Source of the DNA: Mesorhizobium sp. Pch-S
GTDB taxonomy: Bacteria; Pseudomonadota; Alphaproteobacteria; Rhizobiales; Rhizobiaceae
Length of the DNA: 64,000 bases
NCBI RefSeq assembly: GCF_004136315.1
Contig: NZ_CP029562.1
Span: 2,478,501-2,542,500, forward strand
Reading direction: 5' to 3'
Numbering within the stretch: position 1 is the stretch's first letter; every line of letters starts with the position of its first letter. Shown in pieces: positions 36,750-44,076 of the stretch. A program made the translations under genes and the position numbers. The notes beneath the pieces are model-generated. The model worked only from the letters and a program-made list of their open reading frames with translations, made no database searches and was not told the origin of the DNA.

Positions 36750-37850
36750 TTAAAGCGCGAGATCGAACCCGCTGGTGGACAGGACCTCGCCATTGACGAT
36801 CAGCTCGACGCGATGATGACCGGCGTGATGCTTGCGCGTGGTGAAGTCGCGAACGACCTGGCTGATGGAAAGCTCCGTCCTTGCCGCAGGTGCCAGCTCG
36901 ATCTCCTTCAGCTTGAACACCTTCCTGGAGGCCGTTCCGGACTTCTTCACATAGTGGATCGCGTAGTCGACCACGAGCTTCTGGTTGCTGTCTGCCGTCG
37001 AGATCATCCGCGCCTCGAGCGCGATACGCTCGCCGAGCTGAATTCTCGCCGGCTTCACCGCGAAGTGTTCGACAGCCACTTCCGGCGTGCCGGTGCTGCC
37101 GATCAGGTGCAGGGCCCGCGCATCACCCTTCTTGATCAGCGTGCGCAGTGCATGTTTGACGATCCACGCGGTGCGGGCGTCCTGCAGGTCCCAACCGCGG
37201 ACCCGTTCGATCACGCGGTCCGGATTGTCCTTGGTGATGTCGTTGAGATGGTTGGCCACCGATTTGCGCACATAGAGGCTGGTATCGCTTTTCAGCGCTT
37301 CAAGAATAGGTGCCGTCGGCGCGGGATCCGCAATCAGGGTCTTCAGGTTGAAAGACCAGGGCAGACGCGGCCGCGAGCCTTCGCTGGCCAGCCTCCGCAC
37401 ATGCTCGTTGTCGTCTTCCGCCCAGCCAACCATGACAGCCAGCGTCCGCTCGAAATCGCGCGCCAGGAAATGGCGGATGGCGAACTCGGCTGAGCCATAT
37501 CGTGTGAAGTTGTGCAGTGCCCGCATGGAAAGGTCGAAATGCTCCTGCCCAAACAGCGCAACGAATTCCGGCAGGACGATCGAAGCAAAGCCGTGGTTGA
37601 TGCGCGGGGCGAGCGCGTCGAGGATCTCGAGCGCCTCGCCGTAGCTGGCCGGCAGGGTTGCCTGGAAGCTTACCGCGGTCTGGCGCAGCCGCTGCATGAT
37701 GCCGAGCGCGTCGAGATCATTGGTAGCGAGCGACAGAAACCGTTCAGCATCGAAGCCCGGCGCGATCGCCGCGGTTTCGCGTGCGAAATAGGCAAGCCGC
37801 GCCCGGTCGAATATCTCCTTCAGTGCCGGCGCTGCCTGTGTTTCCGTCAT
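36750..37850 (-). CDS. DNA alkylation repair protein, AlkD-like HEAT-repeat family
   Basis: A 366-residue all-helical protein. The middle shows HEAT-type repeats with AlkD landmarks: FTRYGSAEFAIRHFL, MVGWAEDDNEHVRRLASEGSRPRLPW and KSDTSLYVRKSVANHLNDITKDNPD. AlkD-type glycosylases remove bulky or cationic alkylated bases without base flipping. The last 90 residues form a beta-rich extension (KLVVDYAIHYVKKSGTASRKVFKLKEIEL), as in the longer bacterial AlkD-like proteins. ATG 37850 was chosen; the frame is open back to 37970 but crosses an extragenic repeat. Confidence 0.85.
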   Translation of the reverse strand: MTETQAAPALKEIFDRARLAYFARETAAIAPGFDAERFLSLATNDLDALGIMQRLRQTAVSFQATLPASYGEALEILDALAPRINHGFASIVLPEFVALFGQEHFDLSMRALHNFTRYGSAEFAIRHFLARDFERTLAVMVGWAEDDNEHVRRLASEGSRPRLPWSFNLKTLIADPAPTAPILEALKSDTSLYVRKSVANHLNDITKDNPDRVIERVRGWDLQDARTAWIVKHALRTLIKKGDARALHLIGSTGTPEVAVEHFAVKPARIQLGERIALEARMISTADSNQKLVVDYAIHYVKKSGTASRKVFKLKEIELAPAARTELSISQVVRDFTTRKHHAGHHRVELIVNGEVLSTSGFDLAL

Positions 37851-37885
37851 GCCCGTTTTCGCTTGATGAACCGTCAGTCCGCTCC

Positions 37886-37935
37886 TAGAGCGTTTCCGTT
37901 TTTCACGGAAACGCGGAAACGCCCTAGGTTTTTGT
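37886..37935 (+). repeat. Rhizobial extragenic palindrome, copy D
   Basis: Plus-strand copy of the left half: TAGAGCGTTTCCG, TTTTTCACGGAAACGCGG, AAACGCCCTAGG, then a T-rich stretch. The right half with the CCTGGAATTGC end is missing. It lies upstream of the AlkD-like gene in a 235-base gap in which I see nothing else. Confidence 0.8.
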
Positions 37936-38085
37936 TTTCGCCGCATTTTTGTAACGCCAAGTGATTCCACATTGGCTACAAAATGCTCCTAATCCGGATC
38001 GCAGCAGCACGCCATCGGGCTTCCTGACACAGTCTGGCAGGAGTAATCTCAGCTGCCGGGTTGACGGCCCCTAAACGGTCCAGCC

Positions 38086-38988
38086 TCAAGCTCTTTCGAG
38101 TTCGCGCGACCTTGTCACAATTGCCGGGATCCAGTCTTGCAAGGCCACACCGATCGCATCGGCATGGTCTTCCTGCAGGTAGTGCGCACCTGGTCCGAGA
38201 TTGATGACGTCGCAGTTTGTAAGCCGGGCCGCGAAGGTGCGCGCTTCTTCCGGCGAGACCAGCGCACCAGGGTCGCCGTGGAAGAGCAGTTTTGGATAGG
38301 TCGATACGCTCAGTGCACGATGATCGTGCGCGCTGATGGCCGCTACATCCGCCGGTTTGCCCTCGATCGGCATGTCGTTGGGCAAGGCGAGGATCGGCTT
38401 GCGGGTCTCGGCTGTCGGGAATGGTGCCCGATAGGCATCCATCTCATCCTTGGTCATCGTCCGCAGCACCGAGTTTGGCAGCACGCGTTCGATGAAGATG
38501 TTGTCGTCAAGCACAAGCTTGTCTCCTTGTCCCGGCGTACGGAACGCCCTGAACAGGTCGCGTGCCTGCGGCCGCTGGTGGAAGTCTTCCCAGCGTGCGA
38601 AAGGCTGGATGAATTCCATGAAGGCGAGCCCAAGTACCCGTTGCGGCCGCCGCGCAGCGAAGTGGAAGGCAAGCGCCGTACCCCAATCCTGCGCCACCAG
38701 AACGACATCGCGGATATCCATCTTTTCGATGAAAGCGTCGAGATAGCGCACCTGGTCGAAGAACCGATACGCGATATCCGGCTTGCCGGACTGGCCATAG
38801 CCGATGAGATCCGGAGCAATGCAGCGTGCAATCGGCGACACGTGCGGGATGATGTTGCGCCAGATGTAGGACGAGGTCGGGTTGCCATGCAGGAACAGGA
38901 CGGTCGGACCAGCGCTGCCGGCTTCGACATAGCTCATCGTTGAATCAAGTATCGCCAGCTCGCGGCGTCCGGGCTGTTGTTCGGTCAT
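38086..38988 (-). CDS. dhaA: Haloalkane dehalogenase, HLD-II type (DhaA/LinB-like)
   Basis: A 300-residue alpha/beta hydrolase with the complete catalytic set of subfamily II haloalkane dehalogenases. The nucleophile is Asp101 in VAQDWGTALAFHF, the acid is Glu125 in LAFMEFIQPF, and the base is the His near 269 in GPGAHYLQED. The halide is held by Asn36 in LHGNPTSSYIW and Trp102. It hydrolyses carbon-halogen bonds of haloalkanes to alcohols. The family is widespread in rhizobia (for example DbjA, DmlA), often with an unknown natural substrate. ATG 38988 overlaps the stop of the TetR gene (ATGA), forming a two-gene operon. Confidence 0.9.
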   Translation of the reverse strand: MTEQQPGRRELAILDSTMSYVEAGSAGPTVLFLHGNPTSSYIWRNIIPHVSPIARCIAPDLIGYGQSGKPDIAYRFFDQVRYLDAFIEKMDIRDVVLVAQDWGTALAFHFAARRPQRVLGLAFMEFIQPFARWEDFHQRPQARDLFRAFRTPGQGDKLVLDDNIFIERVLPNSVLRTMTKDEMDAYRAPFPTAETRKPILALPNDMPIEGKPADVAAISAHDHRALSVSTYPKLLFHGDPGALVSPEEARTFAARLTNCDVINLGPGAHYLQEDHADAIGVALQDWIPAIVTRSRELERA

Positions 38989-39578
38989 GACGAAACGCCT
39001 CCAAAGACGGTTGCAAAAACGATGGTCTTGAACCGTTCCAGCGGTTCCGGACTGCGCTCGACCTTCATGCGCAGCATGGCGCCTTGCCACGAGGAGAGCA
39101 GGAAATCGGCAAGATCGATGGCGCTGAAGCGATCCGTGATCTGGCCAGCCGCCTGGCCCTCGGCAATGCAATCGGCGAAGGGCCTGCGCCAGCGCTCGAA
39201 TATGGACACCAGCTGCAGTCGAAGCGGCTCGCTGTACACGACCGTCTCGAGGCTGAGATTGCCGACCATACAACCGCGCGACCACTCGGCGGCCTCCAGC
39301 CTGGAGGTGATGAGATCGAGATAGCGCCGCAATCGCTCGACCGGCGGCGTGCCGTCGTCAGCCAGCGCCTGTTCGACCAGCCCTGAAACATAAGCGAAGT
39401 AGCGATCGATCACCTCGCCGACGAAGGCCTCCTTGGACGGAAAGTGGTTGGTGAAGGAACCGGGTTTGGCCCCAGCCGCAGCGACGATATCGCGGACACC
39501 GGCAGCGGCGTAACCGGCGTCCCAGATCGTCTGGAAACCGGCTTCGAGAAGGTTTTCGCGGAGTGATTGTCTAGCCAT
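38985..39578 (-). CDS. TetR/AcrR family regulator of the dehalogenase operon
   Basis: A 197-residue TetR-family repressor with the HTH in residues 3-47 (LRENLLEAGFQTIWDAGY ... AKPGSFTNHFPSKEAFV) and a C-terminal domain with SRGCMVGNLSLE, typical of the YxaF/AcuR-like group. It is the first gene of the operon with the haloalkane dehalogenase and is preceded by a 24-bp perfect palindrome, so it should repress its own operon until a ligand, perhaps a haloalkane or aldehyde product, is bound. The ligand is inference. Confidence 0.9.
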   Translation of the reverse strand: MARQSLRENLLEAGFQTIWDAGYAAAGVRDIVAAAGAKPGSFTNHFPSKEAFVGEVIDRYFAYVSGLVEQALADDGTPPVERLRRYLDLITSRLEAAEWSRGCMVGNLSLETVVYSEPLRLQLVSIFERWRRPFADCIAEGQAAGQITDRFSAIDLADFLLSSWQGAMLRMKVERSPEPLERFKTIVFATVFGGVSS

Positions 39579-39584
39579 GACTCA

Positions 39585-39608
39585 TTTAATACGTACGTAC
39601 GTATTAAA
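39585..39608. promoter_or_regulatory. 24-bp perfect palindrome, TetR operator candidate
   Basis: TTTAATACGTAC followed directly by its reverse complement GTACGTATTAAA. The core is three overlapping ACGT units (TACGTACGTACGTA). It ends 6 bases before the TetR start codon, the right place to block the promoter or ribosome binding of the operon. The symmetry is exact, with no central spacer. Confidence 0.8.
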
Positions 39609-39694
39609 GTCAAGGCATGTGTGCGGAGATCCATGAAAGGCGTTACCAACACGGAAATGGGCCTGGTGTCAGGAACCTGATGGAAGAAGTGTCT

Positions 39695-40519
39695 CTACCG
39701 CGTCTTCTCGCGCAGCAGGGCAACGATGGCAGCGGCCGTTTCCTCGATCGAACGGCGGCTGACGTCTATGGTCGGCCAGCCATGGCGCCCGCACAACTGG
39801 CGGGCATAAGTCAGTTCCTCATTGATGGAGGCGCGATCGACATAAGCGGTGGAATCAAAGCCGGTGGTCGAGCCCAGCAGTCGATTTTGCCGCACATGCG
39901 AGATGCGCTCGGCAGTCGCCACCAGGCCGACCACCAGAGGTGTCTTGGCTTCGACCAGCGCCGGAGGCACCGGCACGCCAAGCACGATCGGGATGTTGGC
40001 GGTCTTGATGCCACGGTTGGCCAGGTAGATCGAGGTCGGCGTTTTCGAGGTGCGGGAAATGCCGATCAACACGACATCGGCTTGTTCCATGTCGAGCGGC
40101 AGTTGGCCGTCGTCATGTTCCATGGTGAAGTTCAACGCGTCGATGCGGCGGAAATATTCTGCATCCAGGACATGCTGCGCACCGACTCGCCGGCCGGCCG
40201 GCGTACCGAGATAGGATTGGAAGACCGCCAGCACCGGTTCCAGCACCGACACACAGGGCAGGCCCATGCTTGCGCAGCGTTCGTCGATACGATGGGCAAG
40301 TGCCTGATCCACAACCGTGTAGAGCACGATGCCGGGTTCTTCCTCGATGTCGTCGAACACCTTCATCAGCTGTTTTTCGGTGCGGATGAGCGGATAGATG
40401 TGCTCGATGGCGCGCGCATCCTTGTATTGCGCCGATGCGGCGCGGCCGGCGGCCAGCAGGGTCTCGCCCGTAGCATCGGAAATCAGGTGCAGGTGGAAGA
40501 AGCTTTGCGGTTTGTTCAC
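39695..40519 (-). CDS. ppsR: Pyruvate, water dikinase regulatory protein (bifunctional kinase/phosphorylase, DUF299)
   Basis: A 274-residue PpsR/PDRP that reversibly phosphorylates PEP synthase or pyruvate-phosphate dikinase using ADP and Pi. Landmarks are [22 protein letters not shown] at the start, the P-loop-like [21 protein letters not shown] near residue 148 and [12 protein letters not shown] at the end. GTG 40519 matches where family members begin; an upstream ATG at 40615 would extend into the origin. A DUF299 gene next to hemE is the classical flank of the alphaproteobacterial chromosome origin. Confidence 0.93.
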   Translation of the reverse strand: MNKPQSFFHLHLISDATGETLLAAGRAASAQYKDARAIEHIYPLIRTEKQLMKVFDDIEEEPGIVLYTVVDQALAHRIDERCASMGLPCVSVLEPVLAVFQSYLGTPAGRRVGAQHVLDAEYFRRIDALNFTMEHDDGQLPLDMEQADVVLIGISRTSKTPTSIYLANRGIKTANIPIVLGVPVPPALVEAKTPLVVGLVATAERISHVRQNRLLGSTTGFDSTAYVDRASINEELTYARQLCGRHGWPTIDVSRRSIEETAAAIVALLREKTR

Positions 40520-40917
40520 AAGGGCTCGCGTCGTGCTGTGGGTGGATGTGGATAAGTCGGGACCGATCCGGCGGGTGTGCAAAACCGACTGTATCAGATG
40601 GCCAGTTGTCCACAATTGATGGCGCTGTCAGCTTTTTGCGGCTGCTGGGGACAAGTCTGGGGAGGACGGAATCTGACCGGATCTCGTTCACAGCCGAGAC
40701 AAAAGATCACGCCGGCCAGCGCTTTGATTCCAAATATGGATTCAGGTTTTCCCCACTGTTCCCAAATCCGCGAGAAAAACCACGCGACATTATGGAGACT
40801 GGCGTTTTGGCGCGTGATGCTGGACAGCTCGACATCCCCGATTCAAACAGACTCGTAGAATCAGAAGACTCTTTTAGAATCTCTTTTAGTTATAGATAGG
40901 CTTTCGAAAGCGGGCTC
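40520..40917. other. oriC: Chromosomal replication origin oriC (between ppsR and hemE)
   Basis: A 398-base gene-free region. It contains a perfect DnaA box TGTGGATAA (40547-40555, opposite strand of TTATCCACA), a one-mismatch box TTGTCCACA (40606-40614), and weaker ones TGGGGACAA (40646-40654) and TTTTCCCCA (40747-40755). An AT-rich stretch lies at about 40855-40897, and there are eight GANTC sites. Placement between the DUF299 gene and hemE is that of the mapped origin of Caulobacter. No canonical pair of CtrA half-sites is clear; TTAG-N7-TTTA near 40874 is a weak candidate. Confidence 0.82.
40840..40881. promoter_or_regulatory. Phased array of five GANTC (CcrM) sites
   Basis: GATTC 40840, GACTC 40850, GAATC 40858, GACTC 40867 and GAATC 40877 lie 8-10 bp apart, just upstream of a TATAGA -10-like hexamer (40891-40896) of hemE. 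GANTC is the target of the cell-cycle methyltransferase CcrM. By chance one site is expected per 256 bp. Confidence 0.75.
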
Positions 40918-41946
40918 ATGGCTGCCAGACGGACTGTGCTTGAAGTGCTGAAAGGGGAGACGGTTTCGCCGCCTCCGCTCTGGATGATGCGCCAGGCCGG
41001 TCGCTATCTTCCTGAGTACCGGGAGACCCGGAAGCGGGCGGGTAGCTTCCTCGATCTCTGCTACAATCCGGACCTTGCGGTCGAGGTGACGCTGCAACCG
41101 ATCGAACGCTTCGGTTTCGATGCCTCGATCCTGTTCTCCGACATTCTGGTGGTACCACACGCGCTCGGCCGCGATCTGCGTTTCGAGGAGGGTCGCGGGC
41201 CACTTCTGACGCCGATCCAGGCTCATGAGATCGATGCGCTGAACACCGAACTGTTTCACGTGAATCTGGCACCGGTTTACGAAACGGTACGCCAGCTGCG
41301 CCGAAAACTGCCGGATGAAACCACCTTGATCGGCTTCTGCGGAGCGCCCTGGACAGTCGCGACCTATATGATCGCCGGCCACGGCACGCCGGATCAGGCG
41401 CCAGCACGGCTGTTTGCCTATCGTGAGCCTGACGCTTTCAAGCGGCTCTTGAAGACGCTGGCAGATCAGTCGGCAGCCTATCTCATCCGCCAGATCGAAG
41501 CGGGTGCGGATGTCGTGCAGATATTCGATTCCTGGTCCGGCGTTCTGGACGAGGCTTCGTTTCAGGCCTTCTGTGTCGAACCGGTGGCCGACATCGTGCG
41601 GCAGGTCCATGCCGTACACCCGGATGTGCCGGTGATCGGCTTTCCGAAGGGCGCCGGTACCAATTACGCATCCTATCGCGGCAAGACAGGTATATCAGGT
41701 CTCGGTCTCGACTGGACCGTGCCGTTGACCGCCGCCAAGGCGCTGCAGAAGGGTGGCGCGGTTCAAGGCAATCTGGATCCATTGCGGCTCGTCGCCGGCG
41801 GGCGGGCCCTGCAAGAGGGCGTCGATGCCATTCTGGAAGCGCTGGCCGATGGGCCGCTGATCTTCAATCTCGGTCACGGCATCACGCCGGAAACGCCGAT
41901 CACGCATGTCGAGGCGATGGTGAAGCAGGTGAGGAGCCGCCGATGA
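40918..41946 (+). CDS. hemE: Uroporphyrinogen decarboxylase
   Basis: A 342-residue HemE that converts uroporphyrinogen III to coproporphyrinogen III in haem synthesis. Signatures are [18 protein letters not shown] (residues about 18-35, with the catalytic Arg/Asp region), [18 protein letters not shown] near 67, [14 protein letters not shown] near 138 and [12 protein letters not shown] near 283. ATG 40918 is the first start after the origin. The stop overlaps hemJ (ATGA). Expression is probably tied to the origin state through the GANTC array and DnaA sites upstream. Confidence 0.97.
   Translation: MAARRTVLEVLKGETVSPPPLWMMRQAGRYLPEYRETRKRAGSFLDLCYNPDLAVEVTLQPIERFGFDASILFSDILVVPHALGRDLRFEEGRGPLLTPIQAHEIDALNTELFHVNLAPVYETVRQLRRKLPDETTLIGFCGAPWTVATYMIAGHGTPDQAPARLFAYREPDAFKRLLKTLADQSAAYLIRQIEAGADVVQIFDSWSGVLDEASFQAFCVEPVADIVRQVHAVHPDVPVIGFPKGAGTNYASYRGKTGISGLGLDWTVPLTAAKALQKGGAVQGNLDPLRLVAGGRALQEGVDAILEALADGPLIFNLGHGITPETPITHVEAMVKQVRSRR
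41252..41267 (+). other. parS-like sequence inside hemE (14/16)
   Basis: TGTTTCACGTGAATCT matches the parS consensus TGTTTCACGTGAAACA at 14 of 16 positions, with a perfect left half. It is 0.3 kb inside hemE. It may be chance or a weak ParB site. Confidence 0.35.
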
Positions 41947-42479
41947 CCAATAGCAACAGCACAGCCGGCGGCGGGCAGGCCATGCGCCGCGCGGCGATCG
42001 CCATTGCCATCTTCCTGTTTCTGGCTGCGCTGCTCTATCTGGTGGCGCCGGAGGATTTCTATCCCTGGGCCAAGGCCATCCATGTGATCGCGGTGATTTC
42101 CTGGATGGCCGGCATGCTCTATCTGCCGAGGCTGTTCGTCTATCATTCCGAGACCGAGCGCGGCTCGCAGCAATCGGAAACCTTCAAGGTGATGGAACGG
42201 CGCCTGCTGCGCGGCATCATCAACCCGGCAATGGTGATCAGCTGGGCGTTCGGCCTGTGGCTGGCCTGGAAGGGCTTCGGGTTCCAGGGCGGCTGGCTGC
42301 ACGCCAAGCTTGCGGCCGTGCTGGCGTTGTCGGCGGTGCATGGCTATCTGTCGGCCGCGGTGCGCAAATTCGCAGAAGATCGCAATGAAAAACCGGCCAG
42401 ACACTGGCGGATCGTCAACGAGATCCCCACATTGTTGATGATCATCATTGTTGTGCTGGTGATCGTAAAGCCGTTCTAA
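41943..42479 (+). CDS. hemJ: Protoporphyrinogen IX oxidase HemJ
   Basis: A 178-residue membrane protein of the HemJ family with four main hydrophobic helices. The family residues are present: [30 protein letters not shown] near residue 40 (conserved His and the Arg/His of helix 2) and [22 protein letters not shown] near 118, with the conserved His and Lys. HemJ oxidises protoporphyrinogen IX to protoporphyrin IX and replaces HemG/HemY in most Rhizobiales. Its overlap with hemE makes a haem operon. Confidence 0.93.
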   Translation: MTNSNSTAGGGQAMRRAAIAIAIFLFLAALLYLVAPEDFYPWAKAIHVIAVISWMAGMLYLPRLFVYHSETERGSQQSETFKVMERRLLRGIINPAMVISWAFGLWLAWKGFGFQGGWLHAKLAAVLALSAVHGYLSAAVRKFAEDRNEKPARHWRIVNEIPTLLMIIIVVLVIVKPF

Positions 42480-42652
42480 GCGGCGAAAGCCTGGCGGAAG
42501 CTGTTATTTCGCGCCTTGCTCTTTGCATGGGGTGACGGTACAAGACGGGTCTCTCCTCGTCACGCGCCCCCATTTGACTTCCTACCTCTCGGTCGCGTTC
42601 GGCTTTTTCTATCGCCGGCCCATTTTCCCATTTTTACACTTAGGCTCCTCTC

Positions 42653-43915
42653 ATGCAGGAAATGAAACTCCAAGAATTCAAGAACAAGAAACCGACCGAT
42701 CTGATCGCCTTTGCCGAATCGCTCGAGGTCGAGAACGCCAGCGTGATGCGCAAGCAGGAGCTGATGTTCGCCATCCTCAAGAAGCTGGCCGCGCAGGACA
42801 TCGAGATCATCGGTGATGGCGTCGTCGAGGTGCTGCAGGACGGCTTCGGCTTCCTGCGCTCGGCCAACGCCAACTATCTGCCAGGCCCGGATGATATCTA
42901 CATCTCGCCCTCGCAGATCCGCCGCTTCTCGCTGAAGACCGGCGATACGGTCGAAGGGCCGATCCGCAGCCCGAAGGAAGGCGAGCGCTATTTCGCGCTG
43001 CTCAAGGTCAACACCATCAATTTCGACGATCCGGAGAAGATCCGGCACAAGATCCACTTCGACAACCTGACGCCGCTCTATCCGAACGAGCGTCTGAAGA
43101 TGGAAATTGAAGCCCCGACCAAGGACCTGTCAGCGCGTGTCATCGATCTGGTGGCGCCGCTCGGCAAAGGCCAGCGTGGCCTGATCGTCGCGCCGCCGCG
43201 TACCGGTAAGACGGTGCTGCTGCAGAATATCGCCCATTCCATCACCGCTAATCACCCGGAATGCTATCTTATCGTGCTTCTGATCGACGAACGTCCGGAA
43301 GAAGTGACCGACATGCAGCGTTCGGTGAAGGGCGAGGTGGTTTCCTCGACGTTCGATGAGCCGGCCGTTCGCCACGTGCAGGTTGCCGAAATGGTCATCG
43401 AAAAGGCCAAGCGCCTTGTCGAGCATGGCCGTGACGTCGTCATCCTGCTTGATTCGATCACCCGCCTCGGCCGTGCCTACAACACCGTGGTGCCGTCATC
43501 CGGCAAGGTGCTGACCGGCGGTGTCGATGCCAACGCGCTGCAGCGTCCGAAGCGTTTCTTCGGTGCCGCCCGCAACATCGAGGAAGGTGGTTCGCTGACC
43601 ATCATCGCGACCGCGCTGATCGATACCGGCAGCCGCATGGACGAAGTGATCTTCGAAGAGTTCAAGGGCACCGGCAACTCGGAAATCGTGCTCGACCGCA
43701 AGGTTGCCGACAAGCGCATCTACCCGGCGATGGATATCCTCAAGTCGGGCACCCGCAAGGAAGACCTGCTGGTGCAGAGGCAGGATCTGCAAAAGATTTT
43801 CGTGCTGCGCCGCATCCTCGCGCCGATGGGCACGACCGACGCGATCGAGTTCCTCATCGACAAGCTGAAGCAGACCAAGACCAATGGCGACTTCTTCGAT
43901 TCGATGAACACCTGA
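42653..43915 (+). CDS. rho: Transcription termination factor Rho
   Basis: A 420-residue hexameric RNA helicase. The RNA-binding N-terminal domain has [31 protein letters not shown] text near residue 62. Walker A is [15 protein letters not shown] near 180, and Walker B with Q/R-loops follows ([34 protein letters not shown]). Length and sequence are full. ATG 42653 follows an unusually T/C-rich 173-base leader; Rho often regulates its own leader, but no structure is clear here. A strong terminator follows. Confidence 0.98.
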   Translation: MQEMKLQEFKNKKPTDLIAFAESLEVENASVMRKQELMFAILKKLAAQDIEIIGDGVVEVLQDGFGFLRSANANYLPGPDDIYISPSQIRRFSLKTGDTVEGPIRSPKEGERYFALLKVNTINFDDPEKIRHKIHFDNLTPLYPNERLKMEIEAPTKDLSARVIDLVAPLGKGQRGLIVAPPRTGKTVLLQNIAHSITANHPECYLIVLLIDERPEEVTDMQRSVKGEVVSSTFDEPAVRHVQVAEMVIEKAKRLVEHGRDVVILLDSITRLGRAYNTVVPSSGKVLTGGVDANALQRPKRFFGAARNIEEGGSLTIIATALIDTGSRMDEVIFEEFKGTGNSEIVLDRKVADKRIYPAMDILKSGTRKEDLLVQRQDLQKIFVLRRILAPMGTTDAIEFLIDKLKQTKTNGDFFDSMNT

Positions 43916-43943
43916 TCGGCAAGTTCTCGATCGACCTAAACAT

Positions 43944-43972
43944 AAGGCGCGCTCTTCGGGGCGCGCCTTTTT
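43944..43972 (+). terminator. Rho-independent terminator after rho
   Basis: AAGGCGCGC (43944-43952) pairs with GCGCGCCTT (43961-43969) across an 8-base loop, followed by a T-tract. It lies 28 bases after the rho stop. Confidence 0.88.
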
Positions 43973-44076
43973 GCTTTGGGACATGGGTTATCGCGCTGGA
44001 AGCAGGAACACTCTGAAATCGGTGCGATCCAGGGTGCGGCTAGCCAGCTGCCGGAGCCACCGGATTGACGTGTTCC

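Noticed and set aside
40874..40889. CtrA pair TTAG-N7-TTTA in oriC
   Set aside because: Both halves depart from TTAA and the stretch is simple T-rich sequence; kept only as a remark under oriC.
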